Shown: positions 8,635-17,266 of the stretch, one piece after another
Position numbering within the stretch: the stretch's first letter is position 1
How the letters are laid out: each line of letters starts with the position of its first letter
NCBI RefSeq assembly: GCF_003627215.1
Contig: NZ_CP032677.1
Location: forward strand, 1,493,501 to 1,557,500
Length of the DNA stretch: 64,000 bases
Source of the DNA: Pseudomonas sp. Leaf58
Lineage (GTDB): Bacteria; Pseudomonadota; Gammaproteobacteria; Pseudomonadales; Pseudomonadaceae
Reading direction: 5' to 3'
Translations under genes and position numbers: made by a program
Notes under the pieces: model-generated
Database searches by the model: none
Seen by the model: only the letters and a program-made list of their open reading frames with translations
What the model was told of the DNA's origin: nothing

Positions 8635-8871
8635 ATGAAAGAGTGGGAAGTCATCTTTGCCGATCAGAAAGGCGAACCGTCCTCGCTGCTGCTGCATGCC
8701 GAGCACCGTCCCAGTGAAGAGGACGCCGCGCGGGCCATCCGTTCACACCTGTTCCCGGTGATGGACGAGCTGGACCTTAACGACTTCCAGGACCGCACCA
8801 TTTCCCCCACGGCGCGCTGGCTCAAGGAGCAGAGCGGCGTCACCATCACCAGCATCCACGAAGCGCCCTGA
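8635..8871 (+). CDS. Conserved small hypothetical protein
   Basis: A 78-residue soluble protein, starting MKEWEVIFADQKGEPSSLLL. It is mildly acidic with one probable beta-alpha-beta core and no recognised motif. The start ATG is at 8635 with GGGAGGG about nine bases upstream. It stands alone between a REP pair and rraB. No function can be offered. Confidence 0.7.
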   Translation: MKEWEVIFADQKGEPSSLLLHAEHRPSEEDAARAIRSHLFPVMDELDLNDFQDRTISPTARWLKEQSGVTITSIHEAP

Positions 8872-9047
8872 ACCACACGTTTGCGTGGTGCCCTGGCAGG
8901 CGCTACGCTGCATGAAGGTGCCTGTTTTTTCTGCTTGTTGGCAGCGCATTCATTCGCGTCTTGCATCAGCTCGAACTGCCCGGCCGCTGCCGGCAGGTGC
9001 GTAGTGCACGGAAAGTCTATCCATCGCATTATTCAGGAGGACGTTTC

Positions 9048-9380
9048 ATGAGCAGCCAAAACGACGATATCAGCAGCAACGTCCTGCGCCAGATGAAAGC
9101 AGGCGGTTTTGACTTCACCCAAATTCATCCCATCGAGTTTTACGCCATATTCCCCGACGAAGCAGCGGCCCGCCGCGCGGCTGGGCAGTTTCGCGGTGAA
9201 TCCCTCAATGCCCAGGTGAAGGAGCTGGGCGACGGTGCCTGGCACCTGGAACTGAGCAAAGTCATGTATGCCACCTATGGCGGCATTGGCGACTTCGAAG
9301 AGGCCTTCGAGCAGCTGGTGTCACCTTATGGTGGTGAGGTGGAAGGGTGGGGGGTCAAGCACGAGCGGCCCATCGCCTGA
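9048..9380 (+). CDS. rraB: RraB-like regulator of RNase E
   Basis: A 110-residue acidic protein matching the RraB family: the FYAIFPDEAAARRAAGQF segment, the central strand-rich DGAWHLELSKVM, and the Gly/Trp-rich tail YGGEVEGWGVKHE. RraB binds RNase E and restrains its cleavage of certain mRNAs. rne itself lies at the other end of this window. The start ATG at 9048 follows CAGGAGG. It stands alone, with a REP after its stop. Confidence 0.85.
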   Translation: MSSQNDDISSNVLRQMKAGGFDFTQIHPIEFYAIFPDEAAARRAAGQFRGESLNAQVKELGDGAWHLELSKVMYATYGGIGDFEEAFEQLVSPYGGEVEGWGVKHERPIA

Positions 9381-9397
9381 GCGTTTTGTGTTGCCAT

Positions 9398-9436
9398 CTT
9401 CGCGGGCCTGTGGGACAGGGCAAGCCCGCGAAGAAG
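9398..9436. repeat. Degenerate REP
   Basis: CTTCGCGGG and CCCGCGAAG flank a 17-base centre containing CCTGTGGGACAGG, so this is a hairpin nested within a REP-like palindrome, between two convergent genes. Confidence 0.7.
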
Positions 9437-9448
9437 CACACACTGCCC

Positions 9449-10249
9449 TCAAGGCCTGCGCCCAGCCATATGCCCCAGATAAGCCAACAATGCATCCAGC
9501 TCCCGCTCGCTCAATACACTTTCGGCAAACCCTGGCATTTTCGCCTGCGGCCAGCGCCGTAGGCTTTGCGGGTCTCGTATCAGCTGGCGCAGATATTCAG
9601 GCCGGAAGTACTCGGTGGGGTTGTGCGGCACATTCAAATCCGGCCCCAATTGCGCATCCCCCGCGCCATTGAGCCGGTGACACGCCAGGCAGTTTTGCTG
9701 GAACAGGGCAAAGCCTTGGCGCACCGGGCTGTCAGCCGGTAGTTGCGGGTCGGGCAGCAGTGTCGGAAAGCGCGCCTCGACAGCGGCCAGCTTACGGATA
9801 GTGGAAATTTGGAACGGCCACTGCTCCGGGCGAATGCCGCTGGCCTGCGGCGCGGTCCACACCAGGTAGAACGGCCCCGCACTCGGTTGGCCCTGGCCCA
9901 ATGCCGGCCACGGCTTGGCCGGGTCTTCCACGGCTAGCCAGGCCTGTGCAGGCCCTTGCTGCAACAGTGGGGCAGCAGGCATTTCGGCGGCAAAACCGTC
10001 CAAGGCCACGGCTTGCAGGTGCTCGCTGGCGCTCACACCCTCCAGTAGCGCGGCCAGCGGCACCGCCCGATAGTGCATGGGGCGCTTATAAGACACGTCC
10101 TGTTCGATGCTGATGTCCCGGGCCTGCGGGTGCTCGAGCAATTGGGCACTGCTCCACTGGCGCGACGTGGCACCCAGTTCAAGGTGCAGTTGCGCCGCCG
10201 ACAGCGGCAGGCTCAGGAACAACGCTAACAGGGCAAGGCAGTGGCGCAT
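9449..10249 (-). CDS. Periplasmic c-type cytochrome with N-terminal molybdopterin-oxidoreductase-like domain
   Basis: A 266-residue exported protein. Residues 1-19 form a signal peptide. Residues 20-150 resemble the beta-rich fold of molybdopterin-binding oxidoreductase-like domains (YKRPMHYRAVPLAALLEG and a later Gly/Pro-rich WTAPQASG). The C-terminal part (about 170-266) is a monohaem cytochrome c: CLACH haem motif, then NGAGDAQLGPDLN and the likely axial Met in AKMPGF. The role is presumably periplasmic electron transfer. No partner gene sits beside it. Start ATG at 10249. Confidence 0.82.
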   Translation of the reverse strand: MRHCLALLALFLSLPLSAAQLHLELGATSRQWSSAQLLEHPQARDISIEQDVSYKRPMHYRAVPLAALLEGVSASEHLQAVALDGFAAEMPAAPLLQQGPAQAWLAVEDPAKPWPALGQGQPSAGPFYLVWTAPQASGIRPEQWPFQISTIRKLAAVEARFPTLLPDPQLPADSPVRQGFALFQQNCLACHRLNGAGDAQLGPDLNVPHNPTEYFRPEYLRQLIRDPQSLRRWPQAKMPGFAESVLSERELDALLAYLGHMAGRRP

Positions 10250-10315
10250 GGGTAATCTCCGACCATCAAGGCCAGCAGGTTACCTGCGCGTTGCCAGTTT
10301 GCGCCACAGCGCACA

Positions 10316-10411
10316 TCAGCCGAATAAACGTGTCAGGTTCGGCAGTATCAGCAGCAAAGTCGTGGCGAAGAGAATGAGCCCAGCTTGGCGAATTTTCGAT
10401 TGTCTGAACAT
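10316..10411 (-). CDS. Very small membrane peptide (31 aa)
   Basis: A 31-residue open frame, MFRQSKIRQAGLILFATTLL followed by a short hydrophobic end: a basic start and one membrane helix. An AAGG lies about ten bases before the ATG. It sits upstream of the cytochrome gene on the same strand. Being so short it is only a candidate; conservation would decide. Confidence 0.45.
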   Translation of the reverse strand: MFRQSKIRQAGLILFATTLLLILPNLTRLFG

Positions 10412-10775
10412 GGCGGACCGCCTTCTTGTTGTTATTCCTGAATACCCGTTGGCTTCCTTGTCGCGCTTCGGGTCGATCGCAGTGGCGTTATGGCGCCAAC
10501 ACTGCCTGCCTCTTGAATGTGGATATACAACCAACAGTAGGGTGTGTGTTATCCATATTTGAGAACTGTTTGTTCTAAGTAACTAAAAAATGGGTGCTTA
10601 GTGGCTATGAGGCCATGTGCCATCCCGCTGGCATGCTCTGGCTAGAGGGCGGCGCAAGTGCCAGCCGAGCGGCGATGAAATATGACCGTTCGTCAGTGCA
10701 GCCTACTTGCTTGTACGTGCCTTTCGCGTCAGTCTCTACAGCAGTTTCCCACCCATGTCGTTCAGGACTATCCCT

Positions 10776-11495
10776 ATGTCGTTACGCATCTGCATCCTTG
10801 AAACCGATGTCCTGCGACCGGAGTTGACCGCGCAGTACCAGGGCTACGGAAGGATGTTCGAGCAACTGTTCTCGCGTCAGCCGATCGCGGCAGAATTTCG
10901 TGTGTACAACGTGATGAACGGCGACTATCCCGCCGATGACGCAGTGTTCGATGCCTACCTGGTAACGGGTAGCAAGGCCGATTCGTTCGGTACCGATCCA
11001 TGGATCCAAACCCTCAAGGCCTACCTGCTGAAACTGTACGAGCGTGGCGAGAAGCTGTTGGGTGTGTGTTTCGGCCACCAACTGCTGGCGTTGACCCTGG
11101 GTGGCAAGGCCGAGCGGGCCGAGCAGGGCTGGGGGGTGGGCATCCACCGCTATTCGCTGGCGGCCCATGCCCCGTGGATGGACCCGGAGGTGTCGGAACT
11201 AACCTTGCTGATCAGCCACCAGGACCAGGTGACCGAGTTGCCGGAAGGTGCCACGGTGATTGCCTCCAGCGATTTCTGCCCGAACGCGGCGTACCACATT
11301 CGTGACCAAGTGCTGTGCTTCCAGGGGCACCCGGAATTCGTCCATGACTACTCCCGCGCGCTGCTGGATGCACGCCAGGAGCACCTGGGCGATGAGGTGT
11401 ACCACAAGGCCGTGGCCAGCCTGGCCAGCGAGCACCAGGGCGACTTGGTAGGGGAGTGGATGTTGCGGTTTATCCAGCGGCACGACGCGGCGTAA
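10776..11495 (+). CDS. Class I glutamine amidotransferase (GMP-synthase-like)
   Basis: A 239-residue stand-alone class I amidotransferase domain. The nucleophile Cys is in GVCFGHQLLA, and the His-Glu pair of the triad in CFQGHPEF. Such proteins release ammonia from glutamine or hydrolyse gamma-glutamyl compounds (PuuD/YfeJ-like). No synthetase domain is attached, so it is not GuaA. I chose the ATG at 10776 (MSLRICILE), the standard family N-terminus. The upstream 360 bp hold no other gene that I can support. Confidence 0.87.
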   Translation: MSLRICILETDVLRPELTAQYQGYGRMFEQLFSRQPIAAEFRVYNVMNGDYPADDAVFDAYLVTGSKADSFGTDPWIQTLKAYLLKLYERGEKLLGVCFGHQLLALTLGGKAERAEQGWGVGIHRYSLAAHAPWMDPEVSELTLLISHQDQVTELPEGATVIASSDFCPNAAYHIRDQVLCFQGHPEFVHDYSRALLDARQEHLGDEVYHKAVASLASEHQGDLVGEWMLRFIQRHDAA

Positions 11496-11500
11496 TGGCC

Positions 11501-11521
11501 GGGGGCCGCAACGCGGCCCCC
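11501..11521. terminator. Bidirectional hairpin between convergent genes
   Basis: GGGGGCCGC-AAC-GCGGCCCCC, a perfect 9-bp stem with a three-base loop, between the amidotransferase and CorA-like stops. No T-run follows on the plus strand. Confidence 0.6.
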
Positions 11522-11527
11522 ACAAGC

Positions 11528-12499
11528 TCAAAGCCAGCCAGACTTCTTGAAGCTGGCATACAACCCCGCACACCCCGCCGTAATCAACCCCAGTACCCCG
11601 AAATACCCGTAATGCCACCCCAGTTCCGGCATGTTCTGGAAGTTCATCCCGTATATCCCGGCAATCGCCGTGGGGAACGCCAAAATAGCTGCCCAGGCGG
11701 CGAACTTGCGTTGCACGATGCTTTGCCGTGACGACTCCAGCAACATGCCGATCTCGATGGTTTGGCTGGCGATGTCGCGGATGCCGGCCAGGTCTTCCAT
11801 CTGCCGCGTCACGTGGATTTGCACATCACGGAAGTACGGGCGCATGTTTTTGTCGATGAACGGAAAGTTCAGGCGCTGCAGTTCTTCGCTCACCTCGACC
11901 ATCGGTGCTACATAGCGGCGCAGGCGCAGGATGTCGCGGCGCAGGCTGTGCAGGCGGCGGATGTCGTCCTCTTGCAGGGACCCGCCAAGCACGCTTTGCT
12001 CCAGCTCTTCGATTTCGCCATGAATGGCCTCGCTGACCGGCTGGTAGTTCTCGGTGACGAAGTCGAGCAGGGCGTACAGCACGAAGTCTTCGCCGTGCTC
12101 CAGCAGCAACGGCCGTGCCTCGCAACGCTGGCGCACCAGGGCGTAGGATTTGGAGTGGCCATTGCGGCAGGTGATGATGTAGCCGTTGCCGGCAAAAATG
12201 TGGGTTTCGATGAACTCCAGCTTGCCTTCGTGGCGCACCGGCGAATAAGTGACGATGAACAGTGCGTCGCCGAAGGTTTCCAGCTTGGGCCGGCTGTGCT
12301 TTTCCAGGGCGTCTTCGATGGCCAGTTCGTGCAGGTTGAACTGGCGCTGCAGGTTGGCCAGTTCTTCGGCGTTGGGCTCTTCCAGGCCGATCCACACAAA
12401 ATGCCCCGGCTTGCGCGCCCACTCGCTGCCTTCGTCGATGCTGATGTTGGTGACTTTTCTGCCGGCGCTGTACACCGCCGATGCCACGACTCGACCCAT
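11528..12499 (-). CDS. CorA-family magnesium/divalent cation channel
   Basis: A 323-residue CorA-type protein: a large cytoplasmic alpha/beta N-domain, a long helix, then two C-terminal membrane helices joined by the selectivity motif YGMNFQNMPE. It forms pentamers that pass Mg2+, Co2+ or Zn2+ across the inner membrane; the ion is not decided by sequence. I favour the ATG at 12499 (MGRVVASAVY); a GTG at 12526 would add nine residues but has a poor ribosome site. Convergent with the amidotransferase gene. Confidence 0.92.
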   Translation of the reverse strand: MGRVVASAVYSAGRKVTNISIDEGSEWARKPGHFVWIGLEEPNAEELANLQRQFNLHELAIEDALEKHSRPKLETFGDALFIVTYSPVRHEGKLEFIETHIFAGNGYIITCRNGHSKSYALVRQRCEARPLLLEHGEDFVLYALLDFVTENYQPVSEAIHGEIEELEQSVLGGSLQEDDIRRLHSLRRDILRLRRYVAPMVEVSEELQRLNFPFIDKNMRPYFRDVQIHVTRQMEDLAGIRDIASQTIEIGMLLESSRQSIVQRKFAAWAAILAFPTAIAGIYGMNFQNMPELGWHYGYFGVLGLITAGCAGLYASFKKSGWL

Positions 12500-12573
12500 G
12501 GTTGTCCGCTTATTCCGGTTGAACACGGGTTACAGCTTGGGCTGTAGTGGGCGCAAGAGCAACCTGGGCTGGC

Positions 12574-13293
12574 CTAGCCGTTGGCCAGTTCCGCTTCCAT
12601 GCGGTCGATGCACTGCTGCATCTGCCCGCGGCATTGTTCGACCAGTGCGGGCACGTCCTGCTGGCTCAAGCCTGCCGTGGCAATCGGTGGCAGCGAGCGC
12701 ACGATCACCGTGCGCTGGCCCCAGCTGTTCAGGCCCAGGCGCCCGGCATAGCGGCTGACGCACACCGGTACGATCGGTACACCGGCCTCGACGGCCATGT
12801 GAAACGCGCCTTTCTTGAAGGCCAACAGGTGCTCGCCGGCATTGCGTGTGCCTTCGGGGAAAATCCAGATCGAGGTGGCGTCCTGCAGCACCTGGGTGGT
12901 CTTTTGCATGGCCTTACGCGCCTGGTAGGCGTTGTTGCGGTCGATCAACACGTTGCCGCCCAGCCAGAACAGCTGGCCGAACAGCGGGAGCCAGCGCAGG
13001 CTCTTCTTGCCGATGGCCACGGTGCGTTGTGGCACCACCTGGCCCAGCACGAACAGGTCGAAGTTGGACTGGTGGTTGGCAATGATCACGCAGCCAGGCG
13101 GCTGGTCCCATAACGGGCCGACCTCGGCCTTGACCTTGATGCGCATCAGCCAGGTGGCCGGCAGGCTATACAGGCGGGCGAACAGGCGGCTGTTGTCGGG
13201 GTTGAAGGGGCGGCACAGGCCAATCACCAGGCCCAGGGCGCCGGCGACCAGAAAATGCAGCGACAGCAGGAACATGCGCAATGAATAAAGCAC
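12574..13293 (-). CDS. plsC: 1-acyl-sn-glycerol-3-phosphate acyltransferase
   Basis: A 239-residue membrane-bound acyltransferase making phosphatidic acid from lysophosphatidate in phospholipid synthesis. The catalytic NHQSNFD (HX4D) and the substrate motif FPEGTRN are both present, with GNVLIDRNN between them. The N-terminus is hydrophobic. Start choice: the GTG at 13293 gives VLYSLRMFLL, which lines up with the E. coli PlsC start (MLYIFRLI); an ATG at 13275 is the alternative. Neither has a strong ribosome site. Confidence 0.88.
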   Translation of the reverse strand: MLYSLRMFLLSLHFLVAGALGLVIGLCRPFNPDNSRLFARLYSLPATWLMRIKVKAEVGPLWDQPPGCVIIANHQSNFDLFVLGQVVPQRTVAIGKKSLRWLPLFGQLFWLGGNVLIDRNNAYQARKAMQKTTQVLQDATSIWIFPEGTRNAGEHLLAFKKGAFHMAVEAGVPIVPVCVSRYAGRLGLNSWGQRTVIVRSLPPIATAGLSQQDVPALVEQCRGQMQQCIDRMEAELANG

Positions 13294-13370
13294 GGTACGG
13301 CTCACACCAAAAGTCGCCGGGCAGTGTACGGATGTGCACTGGTTGGGGCAAACCTTGGTGCCAGCCTGTG

Positions 13371-13446
13371 CCGGCCTCTTCGCGGGCAAGCCCGCGCCTA
13401 CACGTCTACCCCGTTGTAGGAGCGGGCTTGCCCGCGAAGAGGCCAG
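13371..13446. repeat. Inverted pair of REP elements
   Basis: CCGGCCTCTTCGCGGGCAAG and its reverse complement CTTGCCCGCGAAGAGGCC face each other over a short spacer. The left REP carries CCCGCGCCTACA where CCCGCTCCTACA is usual. It separates plsC from the crotonase gene and overlaps neither stop. Confidence 0.85.
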
Positions 13447-13451
13447 TGCAT

Positions 13452-14141
13452 TCAACCCATATGCTGCTGGTCCAGCGCGATCGCCTGGTCCAACGCCTCC
13501 AGCAGCCCCTTGCGCACTTTCAGCTTGGTGTTCTTGTGCGCCAGCATGTTCAGCTTCTTCAGCTCCCGCGCTGCGGCCAGTGCCGCGTCTTGTAGCTGTT
13601 CAGCCGGCACCACCTTGTCGAGGAAGCCGGCGTCCACTGCACCCTGCGGGTCGAACACCTCGGCGTTGATCACCGAGCGGTGGAAGGCCGAGCGGCGCAG
13701 GCGGTCGCGGGCCAGCTCGATGCCGGCATGGTGCATGGTCATGCCGATTTGCACTTCGTTCAGGCACACCTTGTACGGCCCTTCGACGCCAATGCGGTAG
13801 TCAGCCGACAGCAGCAGGAACGCGCCCTTGGCCACGGCGTTGCCTGGGCAGGCGACAATGACCGGAAACGGGTGCGACAGCAGGCGGCGGGCGAGGGTGG
13901 AACCGGCGGTGACCAGGCTGATTGCCTGCTGAGGGCCGCTGGTCATCACCTTGAGGTCGTAACCACCAGACAAAATGCCGGGCTGCCCGGTAATGATCAC
14001 CACCGCACGCTCTTGCGTGGCGCGGTCGAGTGCGGCGTTGAAGGCGGTGATGACCTCGGGCGAGATGGCATTGACCTTGCCATTGTTCAGGGTCAGGGTG
14101 GCGATGCCGTCTTCGGCGTGGTAGGTAATCAGCTCGCTCAT
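13452..14141 (-). CDS. Enoyl-CoA hydratase/isomerase family protein
   Basis: A 229-residue crotonase-fold protein, short for the family (about 260). The oxyanion-hole segments are GGYDLKVM and the later GNAVAKGAFLLL; the usual GGG before the second is replaced by GNAVA, and the catalytic Glu positions of true hydratases are not obvious (KVCLNEVQIGM holds one Glu). It probably acts on a CoA thioester, reaction unknown. Start ATG at 14141, with AGGA in the leader. Confidence 0.83.
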   Translation of the reverse strand: MSELITYHAEDGIATLTLNNGKVNAISPEVITAFNAALDRATQERAVVIITGQPGILSGGYDLKVMTSGPQQAISLVTAGSTLARRLLSHPFPVIVACPGNAVAKGAFLLLSADYRIGVEGPYKVCLNEVQIGMTMHHAGIELARDRLRRSAFHRSVINAEVFDPQGAVDAGFLDKVVPAEQLQDAALAAARELKKLNMLAHKNTKLKVRKGLLEALDQAIALDQQHMG

Positions 14142-14339
14142 GGCAGAGTCCTTTTGTTGGCGTGGCGACGACGTTACCCAGCGCCACGGGCGAGGTAAAG
14201 CAGTAAGGCTGACTGGTCGGTCAGGGTGCCGCGCAGCGCAAATGCAAATACATGAAAAATTTGAAAAAAATGCTTGCCAAAGGGAAGGTCTTTCACTAAA
14301 TTAGCGCACCTCGACAGGCTGCAAGGCTTGAAGAGAAAC

Positions 14340-14429
14340 GGTGAAGTGTCCGAGTGGTCGAAGGAGCACGCCTGGAAAGTGTGTATACGAGAAATCGTAT
14401 CAAGGGTTCAAATCCCTTCTTCACCGCCA
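14340..14429 (+). tRNA. tRNA-Ser (GGA)
   Basis: A 90-nt serine-type tRNA with long variable arm and encoded CCA. The acceptor GGTGAAG pairs with CTTCACC, the anticodon loop CTGGAAAG reads GGA, and the T arm is GGGTTCAAATCCC. Transcribed alone, followed at once by a strong terminator. Confidence 0.97.
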
Positions 14430-14441
14430 CATTCTATGAAG

Positions 14442-14473
14442 AGCCCCCGCGCTGAAAAGCCGGGGGCTTTTTG
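14442..14473 (+). terminator. Rho-independent terminator of tRNA-Ser
   Basis: AGCCCCCG and CGGGGGCT form an 8-bp stem and end in TTTT, 12 bp after the tRNA CCA. Confidence 0.9.
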
Positions 14474-14524
14474 TTGTGCGCGCGTAAAAAGGCCGCTGCT
14501 GTGCGGGGGCCTCGTGTCGCAGAA

Positions 14525-14541
14525 GGGGCGCAACGCGCCCC
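14525..14541 (-). terminator. Hairpin after TonB receptor gene
   Basis: GGGGCGC-AAC-GCGCCCC, a 7-bp stem just past the minus-strand receptor stop. A T-run is absent. Confidence 0.55.
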
Positions 14542-14548
14542 CCGCAAT

Positions 14549-16681
14549 CTAGAAGTTCACCGAAGCCGACAACCTGGCGGTACGCGGCGCCCCCTGGAAC
14601 AGGTAGTTGTCCCCCAGGTAATCCCCCACATCGCGCCAATAACGCTTGTCGAACAGGTTATCCACCGTCAGCCGCAGCACCGTGTCATATCCGCCGATAC
14701 GCGTGCGGTAGCGGCTGCCCACATCGAACACCGAATACCCCCCAACCGCCACATTCCCCGCCTGGCTCGCGTACTTGCTGGCGCTATACCGCGCGCCGCC
14801 CAGCAGTGCCAGCCCGGGCACCGGCAGGGTGTATTCCGCCTGCAGCGCCGCGCGGAACTTGGGCACATTGATCGCCTGGTGGCCTTCATAAGCCTCGGTA
14901 CCGCTGTTCTGCACCCGGGCCCGTATGGCCGCAGCGCTGGCCTGCAGTTGCAGGTTCGAGGTCACCCAGCCACTGGCGCCTAGCTCCAGGCCGGTGTTTT
15001 TCTGTTGGCCTTGCTGCACGTAGGTGAAGTTACCGGCGCCGTCCGGGCGCGCGTACTGGTACGCCTGGCGGATCTGGAACAACGCGGCGCTGAAGCTCAG
15101 GCCTTGCCAGTCGTGCTTCAGGCCCAGTTCCAGTTGGTGTGAGGTGGTGGGGGCGAGGATTTCAGCCGCGTTAGTGGCAAACCACGGTGCCGTACCGCCG
15201 GCAGACAGGCCTTTGGAATAGCTGGCGTATAACGAGGTGTTTGGCTGTGGCTTATAGATAAGCGCAGCATTGGGCAACAGTTGGTACTGGCGGGTATGGC
15301 GGCCGGCTAGCCCTTGTTCGTCCCAGGTCTTTTCATCCAGGCGCACTTCACGAGCACCCAGCACGGTCTGCCATTGTTCGTTGAAGCTGATGCGGTCGCT
15401 GACGAACAGGCCGTACTGGCGGCTGTCCAGGCGGCGTTCGCTGGCGCCAACGGGTTTGTCTGACGGGTCGAGGGCCGGGGCGCCCGTGTAGATGTTGCCG
15501 GTACCGAGCCACTCGTTGTAGTACGGGCGCTGGTCCAGCGTACGCCGCTGCGCACTGGCGCCCACCGTCAGCTCATGGCCCACGCCCAGCGCATCGAAGC
15601 GCCCGTTGAGCATGGCCTGTGCCTCATCGGTGCGGCGGGTATCGTCGGGGCTGCGGAAGTCGTAGATGTCATAGTCGCCATTGCTGGCAAAGAACGCGCC
15701 TTCGCTCGACCCCCAGGCAAACGCGCTGTAGTCATCGATCACCACCTTGCTGCGCGAGGCGCTCAAGGTACCGGTCCACGCTTCGTTGAAGCGGTAGTCG
15801 AAGCGCCCGCCCAGGTTCAGCGAGTCGTTCTGCACCGGCTTGGCCCAATGCTGGTAGGCCAGGCGGTCGTCCGGGTCGATGCCGTGGGGTACTGCGCTGC
15901 CACCGAGCAGCTGGTAACCGGGCACCGAGGGCTGTTCTCGGTGCTGGTATTCAGCATCCAGTTGCAGGGTGGCATCCGGGTTGATTTGCCAGTCGAACGC
16001 CAGCGCGGCGAAGTCGCGCTTGCCGTCGGCGTGGTCGACGTACGAGCGGATGTCTTCGTGGGCCAGGTTGGCCCGCAGGCCAAATTGCCGCTCGCTGCCG
16101 AACCAGCCGCCCAAGTCGGTGGCCAGGTAGCGCTCGCCTTGTTCGTTGCTCGATAGCGTGACGCTGCGTACGTCTTCGGCGCGCTTGGTCACGTAGTTGA
16201 CCAGGCCGCCCGGCTCCGACACGCCGCTCTGCAGCCCGGACAGGCCCTTGAGCAACTCCACCTGTTGCTTGTTCTCCAGCGCCACGTTCTGCTCGCCGGC
16301 GATGGTCTGGCCGTTGATGCGGTAGCTGCTGGCGGCATTCAGCTCGAAGCCGCGGACGTTGAAGTTTTCGTAGTAACCGATGGGGGCATAGCTTTCGCCC
16401 ACCGAGGCGTCGCTTTGCAGCACCTCGCTGAGCTTGCGCACCTGGCGGTCTTCCAGCAGCTGCTGGCTGAACACGCTGATAGCGGCAGGGGTGTCGAGCA
16501 CGGGCGCTGGCTGGAAGCCACCTACCGCGGCCTGGCGTGCCTGGTAGCCATCGTTGGTGAAAGTGTCGGACACCTGCAGCGGGGCCAGTAACACGCTGTC
16601 TTCGGCCAGCACTTGCGGGCACTGCAGGGCCAGGCCCAGGCTGAGCAGGCTCAGGGGCAGGCGGGGGTGACGCGGGGGCAT
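14549..16681 (-). CDS. TonB-dependent siderophore receptor
   Basis: A 710-residue outer-membrane receptor. A signal peptide (MPPRHPRLPLSLLSLGLA start) precedes a plug domain with the typical PAAISVFSQQLLEDRQ and GLQSGVSEPGGLVNYVTKR, then a 22-strand barrel ending in the C-terminal Phe (SASVNF). It imports an iron-siderophore or similar ligand using TonB energy. Start: the ATG at 16681 follows CAGGAG by seven bases and is preferred over 16708. No Fur box was seen in the short upstream gap, so control may come from further upstream. The ligand is unknown. Confidence 0.92.
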   Translation of the reverse strand: MPPRHPRLPLSLLSLGLALQCPQVLAEDSVLLAPLQVSDTFTNDGYQARQAAVGGFQPAPVLDTPAAISVFSQQLLEDRQVRKLSEVLQSDASVGESYAPIGYYENFNVRGFELNAASSYRINGQTIAGEQNVALENKQQVELLKGLSGLQSGVSEPGGLVNYVTKRAEDVRSVTLSSNEQGERYLATDLGGWFGSERQFGLRANLAHEDIRSYVDHADGKRDFAALAFDWQINPDATLQLDAEYQHREQPSVPGYQLLGGSAVPHGIDPDDRLAYQHWAKPVQNDSLNLGGRFDYRFNEAWTGTLSASRSKVVIDDYSAFAWGSSEGAFFASNGDYDIYDFRSPDDTRRTDEAQAMLNGRFDALGVGHELTVGASAQRRTLDQRPYYNEWLGTGNIYTGAPALDPSDKPVGASERRLDSRQYGLFVSDRISFNEQWQTVLGAREVRLDEKTWDEQGLAGRHTRQYQLLPNAALIYKPQPNTSLYASYSKGLSAGGTAPWFATNAAEILAPTTSHQLELGLKHDWQGLSFSAALFQIRQAYQYARPDGAGNFTYVQQGQQKNTGLELGASGWVTSNLQLQASAAAIRARVQNSGTEAYEGHQAINVPKFRAALQAEYTLPVPGLALLGGARYSASKYASQAGNVAVGGYSVFDVGSRYRTRIGGYDTVLRLTVDNLFDKRYWRDVGDYLGDNYLFQGAPRTARLSASVNF

Positions 16682-16767
16682 GCGGGGGCTCCTGAGGGCA
16701 CAGGCCATGAAAAAGGCGGCATCTTACCAGCCGTCTTCACCCTGAAACGATCAGGGCCCCGCAATAT

Positions 16768-17148
16768 TCAGTCTTGGTTGGCCGGGCGCTTGTGCTGCCG
16801 CCAGTTGTCATCGATTTTCGACCAGGTCTTGCCATCGGTAATGGCCATCAGCTTGCGCCCGTCCTTGAAAGTAGCAAGGAAGGTGGCTTGTTCTTCCTTG
16901 CCACCCAGCCACAGCCCGGCCAGCAACCCCACTGGCCCGGCTACCAAGGCCCCGGCCACACCCCAGCCCAGGGCGCTGCCCAGGCTACGGCTGGGCTCCA
17001 GGCTGGCCAGCCGCAGGTCGCTGATGCGCGCCAGGGAAATCCGCTCGCCCGGGGCGGGGCTGCGCGGGGTCTTGAGTGTGAGCGATCCGTTGCGATACTC
17101 GCCTTCACCTTGCAAGAAATCGCCGGATTGCACCGTGAGCCTTGTCAT
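16768..17148 (-). CDS. Conserved hypothetical protein with glycine-zipper segment
   Basis: A 126-residue protein. The first half is beta-rich and basic; the middle GWGVAGALVAGPVGLLAGLW is a Gly-rich membrane or zipper helix; the C-terminal part (ATFKDGRKLMAITDGKTWSK) resembles lipid- or nucleic-acid-facing strands but matches no family I know. Start ATG at 17148. It lies 86 bp before the TonB receptor on the same strand, so it may share its transcript. Confidence 0.7.
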   Translation of the reverse strand: MTRLTVQSGDFLQGEGEYRNGSLTLKTPRSPAPGERISLARISDLRLASLEPSRSLGSALGWGVAGALVAGPVGLLAGLWLGGKEEQATFLATFKDGRKLMAITDGKTWSKIDDNWRQHKRPANQD

Positions 17149-17266
17149 AAAGTCGTCCTGTCAGGGAAAGGGCTTTGACCAGCAGCGCCTACTCAGCGCT
17201 GCCCCGGCAGGCAAGTCAACGGCAATTCGACGGAGGGTAGTGCGGTGCAATGTCGCCCCGCACGGA

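Noticed and set aside
10412..10775. A gene in the 360-bp gap before the amidotransferase
   Set aside because: Frames here lack ribosome sites and recognisable sequence. A weak TGGATA/TATCCA dyad (10520-10555) is visible but too loose to call.
14340..14429. tRNA-Ser as an integration site
   Set aside because: No integrase, no second copy of its 3-prime end, and the following genes have normal composition.
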